Assembly: GCF_963677035.1 (NCBI RefSeq)
Contig: NZ_OY781472.1
Span: 62,001-126,000, forward strand
Origin: an uncultured Hyphomonas sp.
Lineage (GTDB): Bacteria; Pseudomonadota; Alphaproteobacteria; Caulobacterales; Hyphomonadaceae
Reading direction: 5' to 3'
Length of the DNA stretch: 64,000 nt
The stretch's first letter is position 1. Each line of letters begins with the position of its first letter. A program made the translations under genes and the position numbers. Positions 18,171 to 28,140 of this stretch are shown here, one piece after another. The notes under the pieces were generated by a model, which saw only the letters and a program-made list of their open reading frames with translations, was not told where the DNA came from and did no database searches.

Positions 18171-21100
18171 GAGCTTGCATCGATCCCGATAACTGCCAGA
18201 CGGATGGGAACGCCGTGGTCCCGGGCAAGTTCCGCCGCATAGTTGCTGAGATCCTCCAGCACCGCATCAAAACTCATCCGCTGTCCCGTGTCCGGATGAA
18301 TCCAGTATTTTTTCCTGTGCCGTGTAACGACAAGGATTCCGCTCCGGCGATTATCCGTTCTGAGATATCGGCCGACCAGCTGTACGGAAATCGTGTCCCG
18401 CAAATCCTGCAGGGTCCAGTCCTTGTCGCCATGCTTGACCTCGATGGCAACCTGCCCGTCAAGCTCCGTCGATGCGACAATGAGATCAGGGCGTTTGCGT
18501 CCCGCCACTTCCGCTTCCTTGACCCTGTGACAACGCCCCGGCAGCCGCAACCGTATTTGCTCGAACAGCCAGTCCTGGACGGGCGCCTCATTGCGGGCTG
18601 TCTCCAGAACCCTTTGCGAGGACGCATCCTCATTTTTGAAATCGTCCTCGATCTTCGCAATCGCTGCCCGCAGCAGCTCGAAGAACTGGCCCTGTGTTTT
18701 CACCGGCAGGATCCGGGAAGTCTCGAACCGGACAAAGTCTGCTTCGTCCCACTCAGCCAGCGCAACCCCGCGCTCAACCATCCTTTTGGACAGGATCGAA
18801 AACCAGTACTCACTGGGGGCGATGTCGGGGCGTTTGGCGAATTTGCACATCGCCTCATAGGCGGCCTGATCGGGGTGCTCAATCAGGACACTAAGGATCG
18901 CATTTCGAGCCGCCTCGGCATAGTCCCGTGATCCGACCGAACGGGCGACCCGGTCAATCCCGTCTTCGTCCTGATCGTCTTCTTCTTCATCTTCAGAGAC
19001 TGGTGCCTGCCGGTAGACAAGCTCGACCAGCCGCTCAAGCGTCGCGACAGATGCCTGCCTCAGCGTCTCCGGCACCATGCCGCCATAGCGGTCATTGAAC
19101 AGCTTGCCGAGCAGGAACTGCGCCTCCGGCTGGTCCAGTCCGCTCACCACCTGCTCCAAAGGATCGATCGCCGCATTGATGTCGCAAAGGCACAGGAGCC
19201 CGAGGAAACGCAGCTTGTCCTCGATCGTTGCGTCATCGGCCTCGGCCCCTTCAATGGCCAGCCTTGAAAGCTTCTTCCATTGCCGGGCATTGAGGGTCAT
19301 CTTCCGGAGAATCCGAATTCCATACTCCCACTTTCCAGGCTCGCCAGGAGAAGCATTGGTCAGGATGGGAAAAGCGATCTTCGCGATCCTCGGATCGAGC
19401 GGGCCATCCTGATAGGCGAATGCCTCAAGCCACCCCCTGGGATGCTCGTTTGCAGACACCCATTGCCGCTTCAGTTCGGACCGCAACATGGGCAACAGGA
19501 CAAGCTCGTGGCTTTGCAACAGGCTCCACATCCAGTCCGGGATCCCCTGATCACCGAGCACCAGGTGACGGCAAGCCTGTTGCACCTCTTCCGGACCGAG
19601 TTGGTCGGCCCATTTGTCATCGAGATCTGCTTCGACGCCGAGCCCCGCATACGCAAAGATGCTGCTCCATGGGGTCGAGCTATTGCCGCCTGTCCAGCGC
19701 GCGCGCTGGGCTGGCATTTGCCGCCAGATGGATTGGAAATGATCCCGAAAACTCGCCGCCACCGGCTCGCCGAATACAGGCACCAGCCGCCGCCAATGGC
19801 GCGGGGCCTTTTCCTTTCGCTCATTTGTCTCCCAGGACAGCCACCGTGTCAGCGCATTCATGAATTTCCAGGATGGTCCTTTCAGACCGGCCGAAAAATC
19901 TGGCGCGGGAGGTGCAGACCGCAATTCATCCCGGTAGCCCACCCAGTCCTTCGCAAGCAGCGCATTCCTTTTTTTCTCGTCACGTTCCCGCTTTTTCTTC
20001 TGCTTCTCCTGCTTCTTTACCCAGCCTGGCTGTGACCGGGGCTGACGAAACTTGTTCAACCAATCTAGCCAGATCGTGTTTCCTCGCGCAGCATTCCGAA
20101 ACGCCTCTGCCCAAGTCTCAAGGGATCCATCACGGTCTGCGAGATCAAGCGCCGCATGAAAGAGAGTGAGCCGCTCAGTCTCCGGACGAGACGCCTGGCC
20201 AGCCTCTTCAATCAGCCAGCCGATATCATCTGCCTGCAAGCTCCAGAGGCGGTTGCCAACCCCCAGATAATACCCCATCCAGGGCCGATCCTGCAGATCT
20301 CCGGACTCCTTCCTTGCACAGATGTATTCGACATCTGCCAGGAAGAGCGCCCGGTTGAGACTTCTGCTCTTTCCCATCCCCGCCCGGACATCTTCGATCG
20401 ATCCATGATATCCTATCCGGCCTTCCTGCCGTTCGATCTGCATCAGCAGCTTGAGTGTTCCCGGGCTTTTCGCTGGATCGTCCAGCTGGTTCATCGCTGC
20501 CTCGGCCAGCGCCGGAAGGTCGGCCGCCAGATAGGCGTGCCTGCCACGCCCTGCTCGTCCCTTTTCGTCGGGCGCGCCGACAAGCTCCGCAATACCTGTC
20601 AGCAGGGGTTCGCGTTCAACCGGTCGTGCCGCATTGAAGACTTGCTCAAACCGGCGCCCGAAGCCGCCGACAAGATTGCGCGGCGGCGGGCGGCAATCCC
20701 GGATCAAGCCCAGCAATGCGTCGGTTGAAATATAGTCCGGATAGAGAAGCCGGGCGAGATCCGCCAGGTCTTCCGCCTCATTGCCGAATTCCCCTTCAAT
20801 CAGCCTGCGTGCCACATCCCTTAGTCGGGCCTTGTCGTCCAGAGCGATCAGGGCCGCAACCGCTTCAGCGCGGGAGCCGCGATGTCCCGCTGGCACCAAG
20901 GCCGCTTCGTAGGCAAGGTCGGCACAGGCTCCGATCTTTCCTTCCCGGATCAAAGCGAGAAGCACATGGCGGACATCTCCCGTCTGGGAGACCGGCCATG
21001 CCTCACGAATAGCCGGCGCGAGGTCCGGGGTCGCGAACGCCCAAATCGCCCGCTGGTCGGCGTAGAGGTCCGAAACCCGGCCTTCAGAATCGGCTTCTGC

Positions 21101-22567
21101 CAGTCGCCGGAGCAACCGGGCCCGAAAATCAAGCGGCAGGGATCGCGGATCGCCATAGCGGATCAGCTCCATGGGCTCGCGCTCGAGCATCATGTCCCGG
21201 ATCCGCTCATAGCGGCCGGCAAGCCAGGCCGCGACAGGACGAAGTTCCGGGGTAACAGTCGCGACGTCATGCACGACCGGAAACAGAAGTGACAGGACCT
21301 GCGGGGCGTGACGGTCGTCCTTAAGCACTTCGTCGAACCAGGCAGCCGCCAGATATTCCAGAGAGGAGCGGTGCTGAAACCGGATCCGCCCGAAAGAGGC
21401 AGGCGCAAACAGGCCACGGCGCAAAAGGGCTTCCCGTTTCGCAGCCGTCCAGTCTGTGAGCACCAGGTCGGCACGCAACGGCTTGTGATCGCCATGATCC
21501 CCGGAAGTCTGGCCAGGCGCGGACAGCGTCAGGCGCTTCCCAAGGATCATCGCGGCGGCGAGGCAGCTTGCGCCCCGGAATGCCTCATCCTCACTGAGAA
21601 CATCGCCATCGCGTCGATGACTCTTCTGCTCCTGCAACAGACGCAGGATCCGGCCCTCAATCATTTCCCGAAGCGTTCCGAACTGTCTTTTTCGTTTCCA
21701 ATACGCCGCGAGGTCGAGGAGGTCCGCCGGGCGTTTGGCAAACGGCTCCAGTCCGGCCTGACGGATCGCATCAAGGAAGGAGGCTTCGTCCTCGACCCCC
21801 TCTGCTTCACGCGCAAGCATCCCAGCCTGTTCCAGCGAAAGGGGATTCATTGTCCAGGTTACGAGAGGCAAACGCTCGGTGTCTTCTTCATTCTCCGGTT
21901 CGCGCACGGCCCGTTCGGACCCTTCTCCGGTAAACTCCCCCCGCTTCAGAACAGGACCAAGAAGGCGCGCATCTTCATCCGCAGGCCCGAGGCCTTCTTC
22001 CTCGGAACCGGAGCTGGGCGCAGCATCTGGATTGATTTGCAGCGTGTCGAGAACAAGGCGCCCATCCGTCGACGGATTCCAATCCGATGGCCGGCAGGAA
22101 ATGACATAGAGAGCCCGCGAAGCATGATCTCCCAGCAATTTCCTGAGTTTTCGAAGCGCGCGCTGGAAACCATGCCGATCGACAAGTTTGGATTCATCGA
22201 CAGAGTCGAGGAAGAAAATGGCCTCGCCTTCACCCTGTTTCCAGGCTGAGAGGCCATCCAGGTCAAGGACATCTTCTATGGGCTCGTCAGCGAGTTCCTC
22301 GATGGCGCAGAACCAGCCGGCGACTCCCCGGCTGCTTGCCGCGCGCGCCTGGGCTTTGAATTCTTCCGTCTTGCCGCTGCCCGCACTCGCAAGGATGATG
22401 TTGACCTGCCCATGCAGTATGTGCGTCCAGGGAATTTCGGAGGAGGCAAACCAACCCTCATCAGCGAACGCGTCATCATCTTCAGGCACGCTGGCCCGGC
22501 TGAATGTCCGCCCGACATCCACATAGGCCTCTTCCGGCCGGATGTTCTTCTGGTGTCTCAAGCGCAT
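18167..22567 (-). CDS. giant P-loop NTPase with C-terminal PD-(D/E)XK nuclease
   Basis: About 1466 residues. Walker A ASAGSGKT and Walker B FFLDSVDE lie in the first 140 residues. A long helical, repeat-like middle includes a Lys/Glu/Arg-rich stretch near residue 870. The last 110 residues read RPDLIV, then VAIEVKHGDKDW and TISVQLVGRYL, a good PD-(D/E)XK core with Asp, Glu and Lys in place. The family is probably NACHT/STAND-like, with the nuclease at the C-terminal end. ATG 22567 follows AAGGAG closely; the earlier in-frame start at 22612 is a TTG without support. It lies 114 bases after the PD-(D/E)XK-like gene on the same strand, so the two may form one defence unit. Confidence 0.7.
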   Translation of the reverse strand: MRLRHQKNIRPEEAYVDVGRTFSRASVPEDDDAFADEGWFASSEIPWTHILHGQVNIILASAGSGKTEEFKAQARAASSRGVAGWFCAIEELADEPIEDVLDLDGLSAWKQGEGEAIFFLDSVDESKLVDRHGFQRALRKLRKLLGDHASRALYVISCRPSDWNPSTDGRLVLDTLQINPDAAPSSGSEEEGLGPADEDARLLGPVLKRGEFTGEGSERAVREPENEEDTERLPLVTWTMNPLSLEQAGMLAREAEGVEDEASFLDAIRQAGLEPFAKRPADLLDLAAYWKRKRQFGTLREMIEGRILRLLQEQKSHRRDGDVLSEDEAFRGASCLAAAMILGKRLTLSAPGQTSGDHGDHKPLRADLVLTDWTAAKREALLRRGLFAPASFGRIRFQHRSSLEYLAAAWFDEVLKDDRHAPQVLSLLFPVVHDVATVTPELRPVAAWLAGRYERIRDMMLEREPMELIRYGDPRSLPLDFRARLLRRLAEADSEGRVSDLYADQRAIWAFATPDLAPAIREAWPVSQTGDVRHVLLALIREGKIGACADLAYEAALVPAGHRGSRAEAVAALIALDDKARLRDVARRLIEGEFGNEAEDLADLARLLYPDYISTDALLGLIRDCRPPPRNLVGGFGRRFEQVFNAARPVEREPLLTGIAELVGAPDEKGRAGRGRHAYLAADLPALAEAAMNQLDDPAKSPGTLKLLMQIERQEGRIGYHGSIEDVRAGMGKSRSLNRALFLADVEYICARKESGDLQDRPWMGYYLGVGNRLWSLQADDIGWLIEEAGQASRPETERLTLFHAALDLADRDGSLETWAEAFRNAARGNTIWLDWLNKFRQPRSQPGWVKKQEKQKKKRERDEKKRNALLAKDWVGYRDELRSAPPAPDFSAGLKGPSWKFMNALTRWLSWETNERKEKAPRHWRRLVPVFGEPVAASFRDHFQSIWRQMPAQRARWTGGNSSTPWSSIFAYAGLGVEADLDDKWADQLGPEEVQQACRHLVLGDQGIPDWMWSLLQSHELVLLPMLRSELKRQWVSANEHPRGWLEAFAYQDGPLDPRIAKIAFPILTNASPGEPGKWEYGIRILRKMTLNARQWKKLSRLAIEGAEADDATIEDKLRFLGLLCLCDINAAIDPLEQVVSGLDQPEAQFLLGKLFNDRYGGMVPETLRQASVATLERLVELVYRQAPVSEDEEEDDQDEDGIDRVARSVGSRDYAEAARNAILSVLIEHPDQAAYEAMCKFAKRPDIAPSEYWFSILSKRMVERGVALAEWDEADFVRFETSRILPVKTQGQFFELLRAAIAKIEDDFKNEDASSQRVLETARNEAPVQDWLFEQIRLRLPGRCHRVKEAEVAGRKRPDLIVASTELDGQVAIEVKHGDKDWTLQDLRDTISVQLVGRYLRTDNRRSGILVVTRHRKKYWIHPDTGQRMSFDAVLEDLSNYAAELARDHGVPIRLAVIGIDASS

Positions 22568-22681
22568 TTCTCCTTGGCGCGAGGTTTCGTTGCCGGCGCG
22601 ATGGGCTTTCAAGAAGATAAGAAGCCACCCTTCAGAATGAACCCTCCGAAGGGCGTTTCATCGACTTCAGGCACCGGCAAT

Positions 22682-23737
22682 TCACCCTTCGCTGCGCGTC
22701 TCCATATAGAGCGTACTCGTCCCCGCCCCGGGACCCGGGTCATCCAGCCCGCCTTCCGGCGGTGGCCGGTCCCCGTCAAAGAGCCCGCCAAACTCGGCGA
22801 TCAATCCCCCAACAGATTCCGGGGAAGCCCCCCCAGCTTTGGACTGGGCTTCATCTTCTGAACCGTCGGCAATTCTGAAACTGTCCTCCTCGAACGCAAA
22901 TTCAGTAAGACGGCCGTCCGCCCGAAGCGTTGCAAGGTGTAGCGATCCCGCTGGTGCCCGCCGGGAACCCAGAAGGGATTTCAGACGAAAGCGCCTATGT
23001 GCCGTAATCGTCAGGAGTTCGTCGATCGTCCGGTCCCAATCACCGCTGCCGCCTGGCATAGCGGCGCGGCCGGCAATCCCGCCCGGATCGAGCATGTCAG
23101 TCATGAAGCCTGCAAGCTGGCAGTGCGCAAAGCAGACAAGCGGCTGCGCAGGCGCATACATATGCCAGGTAACCGGACGACGCGGAGCATCGCGTATCAA
23201 TCCATATTGCATCCCCTGCCAGGCCAGAGGATCAGCCGCAATGTTCGCAAAATAGCGCGGACCTTTTGCAAACCGGGCCGGCAGAATTTCAAACGGAGGC
23301 AGCTGGTTGTAGAGGTGATACTGAACCGGATCGGGCGAGGACACTGCCTTTCCGGGCGTCTTCTTGGCCTGTACAAGCACCGCACGCCGCCACTGAAAAT
23401 TATCGCCCACATAATGGTCATGAACAATCAGAAGATCGGCCAATTCACACCTTACAGGCTTGGTCGGCGGCGGCCAGGTCCGCCCGGCCGGGTCGAAATG
23501 CACCATCGGAGACTGGTGGCAGAAGACACCCGCGACATTGAGGCTTACGCCAAACTTCTGCAGGACCGACGCCCAATCCTGGGCAATGCGCGGCACGGCA
23601 TAAAGCACGAAAGCTGCGACAAAATCCGGCTCGCTCGCCGCTTTACGAACGAACATCGGTAAATGCGTGTTGAGCGCCTGAGCGATCGCTTGGTTAGCCG
23701 TTCGTTCCAGCTGCGGAAACACATGGACCGGTATCAT
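22682..23737 (-). CDS. PD-(D/E)XK-like protein of unknown role
   Basis: About 351 residues. ELADLLIV (98-105) followed by AVLVQAKK (119-126) gives an E...D...QxK nuclease-core pattern, as in restriction-like enzymes with Gln in place of Glu. A DPVQYHLYNQLPPFEI segment follows, as I recall from conserved proteins of this type. The C-terminal 60 residues are Gly/Pro/Asp-rich and probably disordered. ATG 23737 gives AAGGA at seven bases; a GTG at 23743 is the alternative. It is the first gene of a pair with the giant NTPase-nuclease. Whether it cuts DNA is not shown. Confidence 0.55.
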   Translation of the reverse strand: MIPVHVFPQLERTANQAIAQALNTHLPMFVRKAASEPDFVAAFVLYAVPRIAQDWASVLQKFGVSLNVAGVFCHQSPMVHFDPAGRTWPPPTKPVRCELADLLIVHDHYVGDNFQWRRAVLVQAKKTPGKAVSSPDPVQYHLYNQLPPFEILPARFAKGPRYFANIAADPLAWQGMQYGLIRDAPRRPVTWHMYAPAQPLVCFAHCQLAGFMTDMLDPGGIAGRAAMPGGSGDWDRTIDELLTITAHRRFRLKSLLGSRRAPAGSLHLATLRADGRLTEFAFEEDSFRIADGSEDEAQSKAGGASPESVGGLIAEFGGLFDGDRPPPEGGLDDPGPGAGTSTLYMETRSEG

Positions 23738-23786
23738 CGGCACTTCCTTGAGATTTCTGCACCAGTCTGAATTTGGCGAATTCGTT

Positions 23787-23814
23787 TTGACATTGCAAAT
23801 CTTTCAACTAGTGT
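23787..23814 (+). promoter_or_regulatory. candidate promoter for the metallopeptidase operon
   Basis: A perfect -35 box TTGACA (23787-23792) is followed after 16 bases by TAGTGT (23809-23814), a weak -10 box. It lies in the short gap between divergent genes and would start a leader of roughly a dozen bases before ATG 23833. Confidence 0.4.
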
Positions 23815-23832
23815 TTGGAGGCTGGGTGCAAC

Positions 23833-25182
23833 ATGAAGCTGACAGAACGCCTTCCGACACGCCGGGTGACGGTGCTCGCACAAGACCCTTCCGTCCTTGA
23901 CCCCGACGGCGTGCCCCTCTTTGCTGAACTTGTCATCCCGAATGACCGGCTCGCGCCCGGCCCACAAGGCGCACGCTTCCACGTGATTGACTATGATGCA
24001 GCGCTAGAGCGCCTGATCTCCCCGGCTGCCGATCCGTCCATCGATCTGGCCGCGGGTATTTCAAAAGACCGGACAGTGCGCCGAAGGAAACGCGCAAAAG
24101 ACCTTCTCGCCGATTCCCATTTTCACGCCCAGAATGTACATGCGATCGCTGCCGCCACGCTCATGGAGTTCGAAACGGCGCTCGGACGGCATATCAATTG
24201 GGGATTTGCTTCCGGCGCGCACCAGCTGAAAATCGCGCCGCACGCCTTTACAGACCTCAATGCGTTTTATTCCCGTGAGGATGAATCGCTCGTCTTCAGT
24301 TACTATCCGAAGACGGATGGAGCCGATGAATTCGTCTTCACCTGTCTCTCCCATGATATCGTGGTTCACGAAACCACCCACGCCATTCTCGATGGCCTGA
24401 GAACCGAATATGTCCGTCCTGCATCGGTTGACCAGGCGGCCTTTCACGAAGCCTTTGCAGACATCGTGGCGATCCTGTCGGTATTCAGGCATGAAGGGGT
24501 CATTCGCGCAGGCCTCGGCGATCCCGGCGCCGCCACGATTGCCAGCCGTTTGTTTGAACCTGACCGGCTCCGCAAGAGCTTCCTGTTCGGACTTGCCCAG
24601 GAATTTGGGCAAACATTGTCACGGCGCGGTTTCGGAACACTGCATGGAGACGCGCTGCGCCGTTCAGTCGAAATCAAGCCAGACCCGGATCTCTATGCGG
24701 GCGCGTTTGCCTCCTTCGAGGAGCACGCCTTCGGAGAGATTCTCGTTGCTGCCATCCTGAACACATTCATCCGTATCTGGTGCAAACGCGTGGCACCGCT
24801 GGACCCGGTCTCCGCCGGACAACTGGACCAGGCACGCGCGGTAGAAGAAGGCGCCAAAGCCGCAGGGCATCTCCTTCGGATGTGCATCCGGGCCCTCGAT
24901 TATCTCCCGCCTGCCAATGTGACATTTACAGACTATGCAAGGGCTATCATCACCGCCGATATCGAGACCGCCCCGGACGATCGCCAGTATGGCTATCGCG
25001 CGGCGCTCTGCCAGGGTTTTGCCGCCTATGGCATCGTTGCTGAGAACGCACGGCGGAAACCCTCAGATGGGACCCGCCCGACACGCCGGAAAACCTCGTC
25101 TATGGATTTGACGGTCATGCGGAGATGCAATGGGACCGCGAAAGCGTCTTCCGGTTTCTTTGGGAAAATATGGCGGTTCTGA
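23833..25182 (+). CDS. HEXXH metallopeptidase (gluzincin type), frameshifted near its end
   Basis: The zinc site is VVHETTHAIL (H179, E180, H183) with the third ligand in FHEAFADIVAIL (E206), the arrangement of thermolysin-like gluzincins. No signal peptide is seen, so it probably acts in the cytoplasm. The catalytic part is intact. After about residue 405 the frame turns into low-quality sequence (TRPTRRKTSS...) while a good protein continues in another frame from 25044, so one base seems lost near 25041-25060. It heads an operon with the MBL and patatin genes. ATG 23833 is preferred over a TTG at 23815. Expected roles: cleaving a target protein on activation, or processing its partners. Confidence 0.7.
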   Translation: MKLTERLPTRRVTVLAQDPSVLDPDGVPLFAELVIPNDRLAPGPQGARFHVIDYDAALERLISPAADPSIDLAAGISKDRTVRRRKRAKDLLADSHFHAQNVHAIAAATLMEFETALGRHINWGFASGAHQLKIAPHAFTDLNAFYSREDESLVFSYYPKTDGADEFVFTCLSHDIVVHETTHAILDGLRTEYVRPASVDQAAFHEAFADIVAILSVFRHEGVIRAGLGDPGAATIASRLFEPDRLRKSFLFGLAQEFGQTLSRRGFGTLHGDALRRSVEIKPDPDLYAGAFASFEEHAFGEILVAAILNTFIRIWCKRVAPLDPVSAGQLDQARAVEEGAKAAGHLLRMCIRALDYLPPANVTFTDYARAIITADIETAPDDRQYGYRAALCQGFAAYGIVAENARRKPSDGTRPTRRKTSSMDLTVMRRCNGTAKASSGFFGKIWRF

Positions 25183-25583
25183 ACCTTCCGCCTGACGGCT
25201 TTACACGGATCATTTCCGTACGTCCGGTTGTCCGGCATGGCCCCAATGGCTGCATCGTTCGAGAAACCGTCGTTGAATACATGCAGCAGATCAACACCCT
25301 GTCCAGCATGCTCGGATCCTACGACCTGGCACGGCCAGAAGGCATGGACACCCAAACCTACATCCAGCTCCTCGGGGGCGGCACGATGATCTTCGATGAT
25401 TATGGCTCACTCAAATACATGATCAGCAATTCCGTCCTCGGAAAGGACCAGCAAAAGCGGATCGATGCACTTTGGGAGTCCGGCCATTTCGAGAACGGGC
25501 ATCGCGGTGCCCGCCGGTTTGCCGATCTTCACCTTCGCCGTGTCACCGGGCGCGGCCCGGTGACACGGGGAGAAGCCTGGTGA
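25044..25583 (+). pseudogene. C-terminal part of the metallopeptidase in a shifted frame
   Basis: This frame opens right after a TGA at 25041 and reads LRWDPPDTPENLVYGFDG, then WDRESVFRFLWENMAVLNL and on to GPVTRGEAW before TGA at 25581-25583. It has normal codon use and joins smoothly to the upstream protein if one base is restored. Its stop overlaps the GTG start of the MBL gene (GTGA), as expected for the true end of the operon's first gene. An independent start at ATG 25125 is possible but less likely. It could be a genuine mutation, a sequencing error or a programmed shift. Confidence 0.6.
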
Positions 25584-26878
25584 GCCGAACCCCCACCTCC
25601 CTGACCATCCGCACATACAATGTGGGTTTCGGTGACTGCTTTCTCCTGACCTTCGATTACGAAACCGGTGGGCCGCGTCATGTCCTGATCGATTTTGGAT
25701 CCCAGAAGGCTGACGGTGGTCCCGGCAAGGTTTTGAAGCAAGTCGCTGAATCTATCAGGGACACGACTGCAACCGACGAGCTCCCTGACGGAAAGCTCCA
25801 CGTTGTGGTCGCAACCCATCGGCACCAAGATCATATAAAAGGCTTTGGCGTCAAAGGAGCAGGCGATCTCATCGAAGCCATGCAGCCCGACAGGGTCCTC
25901 CAGGCGTGGACGGAAGACCCCGAGATTCCAGAAGACGCGACAGCGCCGGTGTCCAGCCCATCAAGGCACAGGCGGCAGCTGGCCGACATGAATACCATGG
26001 CGGCCCACTATTTTTCCGACATGGCGAAAGGGCCGCTTGCCGCACTCGCCAAGGACAAGAAAAGCGTCATTACCCGCCAGCTTGCTTTCATTGGCGAAAA
26101 CAACATCAGCAACAAAGCCGCTGTCGAAGCGCTGATGCGGATGGGGGAGAATGGCAAGGCGAGATATCTGCATGCCGGGCGTAGCGCTGGACTTGGAAGA
26201 ATACTTCCAGGCGTCTCGGTTGACGTTCTTGGCCCACCGACCGTGAAACAATGGGAACAGGTACGCTCGCAAGCCTCAACCCATGAAAGCGAGTTCTGGC
26301 ACTTTCAAGCCGCTACGGCGAAGCGGCTCTCACGCACCGGCGTAGACCCGTTTGCAGGTTCGGAACGGATCGGCAAACTCGGCCGGCATGACGCCGCAAC
26401 CCGTTGGTTTGCCTATCGTCTCAAACAGTTGAGAGCAGATTCCCTGCTTGGAATAGTTCGCGCCCTGGACGATGCCATGAACAATACCAGCCTCATCCTT
26501 CTGTTCACCATCGGTGACAAATCCATCCTGTTTCCAGGCGATGCCCAGATCGAGAACTGGTCCTATGCCATGAGCCAGGACGACATCATGGAGAAGCTCG
26601 CTGGCGTTGATGTCTACAAAGTCGGTCATCACGGCAGTCTCAATGCGACCCCGAAAACCGTCTGGAACAATTTTGAAAACAAGGCGTCGAAACGCAAAGC
26701 CGGCAAACGCCTGAAGACAATTCTTTCAACAAAATCCGGCTCTCATGGCCATGAAGACAGAAATACCGAAGTTCCCCGCAGGACCCTCGTCAAAGCCCTG
26801 GATTCCAAAAGCGATCTCACCAGCACAACGGAATTCGGATCAGGTGTTCTGTTCAAGGACGTAACAATCGAATTCTGA
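25580..26878 (+). CDS. ComEC-like metallo-beta-lactamase fold protein
   Basis: The metal motif is THRHQDHIKGF (H80, H82, D84, H85), with ILFPGDAQIENW and VYKVGHHGSLNATP further on, as in the MBL domain of ComEC and related stand-alone hydrolases that cleave phosphodiesters or nucleotides. About 432 residues, longer than the minimal fold because of a helical insertion around residues 130-250. GTG 25580 overlaps the preceding stop by four bases and has GGGGAG seven bases upstream. It sits between a peptidase and a patatin. The product could be a nuclease effector or an enzyme acting on a nucleotide signal; this is inference. Confidence 0.8.
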   Translation: MSRTPTSLTIRTYNVGFGDCFLLTFDYETGGPRHVLIDFGSQKADGGPGKVLKQVAESIRDTTATDELPDGKLHVVVATHRHQDHIKGFGVKGAGDLIEAMQPDRVLQAWTEDPEIPEDATAPVSSPSRHRRQLADMNTMAAHYFSDMAKGPLAALAKDKKSVITRQLAFIGENNISNKAAVEALMRMGENGKARYLHAGRSAGLGRILPGVSVDVLGPPTVKQWEQVRSQASTHESEFWHFQAATAKRLSRTGVDPFAGSERIGKLGRHDAATRWFAYRLKQLRADSLLGIVRALDDAMNNTSLILLFTIGDKSILFPGDAQIENWSYAMSQDDIMEKLAGVDVYKVGHHGSLNATPKTVWNNFENKASKRKAGKRLKTILSTKSGSHGHEDRNTEVPRRTLVKALDSKSDLTSTTEFGSGVLFKDVTIEF

Positions 26879-26900
26879 CCACCGGCAAAGGGAGACGACC

Positions 26901-28085
26901 ATGTCTGCTTATGATAAACTGAGCCAGTCTCTTGAACTGGACCCGCTTGGCTCAAAGAAGCTGGAAGACACGATAGGTCTTTGTCTCTCCGGCGGCGGAT
27001 ACAAGGCGGCCGTCTTCCATCTCGGCGCCCTGATCCGGCTCAATGAACTGGGCCTCCTGCTCGATGTTGCCCGGATTTCAAGTGTCTCCGGCGGGTCCAT
27101 CACCGCCGCCTGGCTCGGCGTCAAATGGGAAGAACTCGCGGCAAGCAAGGCAGCCGGAACATCCGTCGCTGCCGGCTTTGATCAATTAATTAAAGCCCCG
27201 CTGCTGAAGTTCGCGACGACGGCTGATATCGACGTCTCCTCCATTTTCGGCGGCCTGATCAATCCGCGTGATACCGGTGCCGAACGCCTGTCCGATGCCT
27301 ACCGTAAACATCTGTTCGGCGGACTGACGCTCGCCGACCTTCCTGCACCGAAAGATTCCAGGGGCAGGCGCCGCGCGCCGACCTTCAAGATCAATGCGAC
27401 AAGCTTTCAGCACAATTCCCTCTGGAGAATGGGCCGGGAATATATCGCCAATTATGAGGTCGGCCTGTTCCGGAACCCGAAGATCCCGCTTGCCGACGCC
27501 GTGGCCGCTTCGTCCGCCTTTCCGCCATTTCTCTCGCCCATGAAGCTCGACCTGCGCGGCCTGAAAGTGGAAAAGGGGACCGAGGGCGACCTCTTCATGT
27601 CGCCCTATTCCACCCAGCCGCAGGTCTTTGATGGCGGAGCTTATGACAATCTGGGTCTTGAGACGGTTTGGAAGCGGTGCAAGACGATCCTTGTCTCAAA
27701 TGCAGGTGACCCCTTCGGTGTCAAACCCTCACCAGCGAAAGACTGGCTGTCTCAATCCCGGCGCGTCATTTCGATGATGCATCGTAATGAAGAAAATCAC
27801 CGCCTGCGCTGGCTCATTTCCATGGCGCAAGCCGGAGACCGCAAAGTCGCGCTCTGGAGCCTGCGCGGACGGCACACGGACTTTCCCGTCAAAGGCACGA
27901 TTGGCCTGCCGGACAAGGAAGCAAAGCTCGTCCACAATCAGGACGTCCGGCTGAAACCTCTGACCAAAGCAGAAGCACGCAGGCTGCTCCAGCATGGATA
28001 TTCTGTCGCCGACGCTTCCTTGCGATGCTTTCTCTCGCCCGCAGGACAAGCGCCGGCAAGCCTGCCGGAACTCGGAAGATTCTAA
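26901..28085 (+). CDS. patatin-like phospholipase
   Basis: Motifs of the Ser/Asp dyad family: oxyanion loop LSGGGYKAAVFHLGAL (from residue 30), nucleophile region SSVSGGSITAAW (Ser63) and VFDGGAYDNLG (Asp244). The enzyme would hydrolyse acyl chains of membrane lipids. Patatin effectors in CBASS (CapV) and other systems kill infected cells in this way. There is no signal peptide or lipobox. It follows the MBL gene by 22 bases with GGGAGA before ATG 26901. Third and last gene of the peptidase-MBL-patatin operon. Confidence 0.88.
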   Translation: MSAYDKLSQSLELDPLGSKKLEDTIGLCLSGGGYKAAVFHLGALIRLNELGLLLDVARISSVSGGSITAAWLGVKWEELAASKAAGTSVAAGFDQLIKAPLLKFATTADIDVSSIFGGLINPRDTGAERLSDAYRKHLFGGLTLADLPAPKDSRGRRRAPTFKINATSFQHNSLWRMGREYIANYEVGLFRNPKIPLADAVAASSAFPPFLSPMKLDLRGLKVEKGTEGDLFMSPYSTQPQVFDGGAYDNLGLETVWKRCKTILVSNAGDPFGVKPSPAKDWLSQSRRVISMMHRNEENHRLRWLISMAQAGDRKVALWSLRGRHTDFPVKGTIGLPDKEAKLVHNQDVRLKPLTKAEARRLLQHGYSVADASLRCFLSPAGQAPASLPELGRF

Positions 28086-28140
28086 GCTTCCTCCCGGGAT
28101 TTCGCCTGGAGGGATCGCGGGCACCTACCGCAAGAATGTT

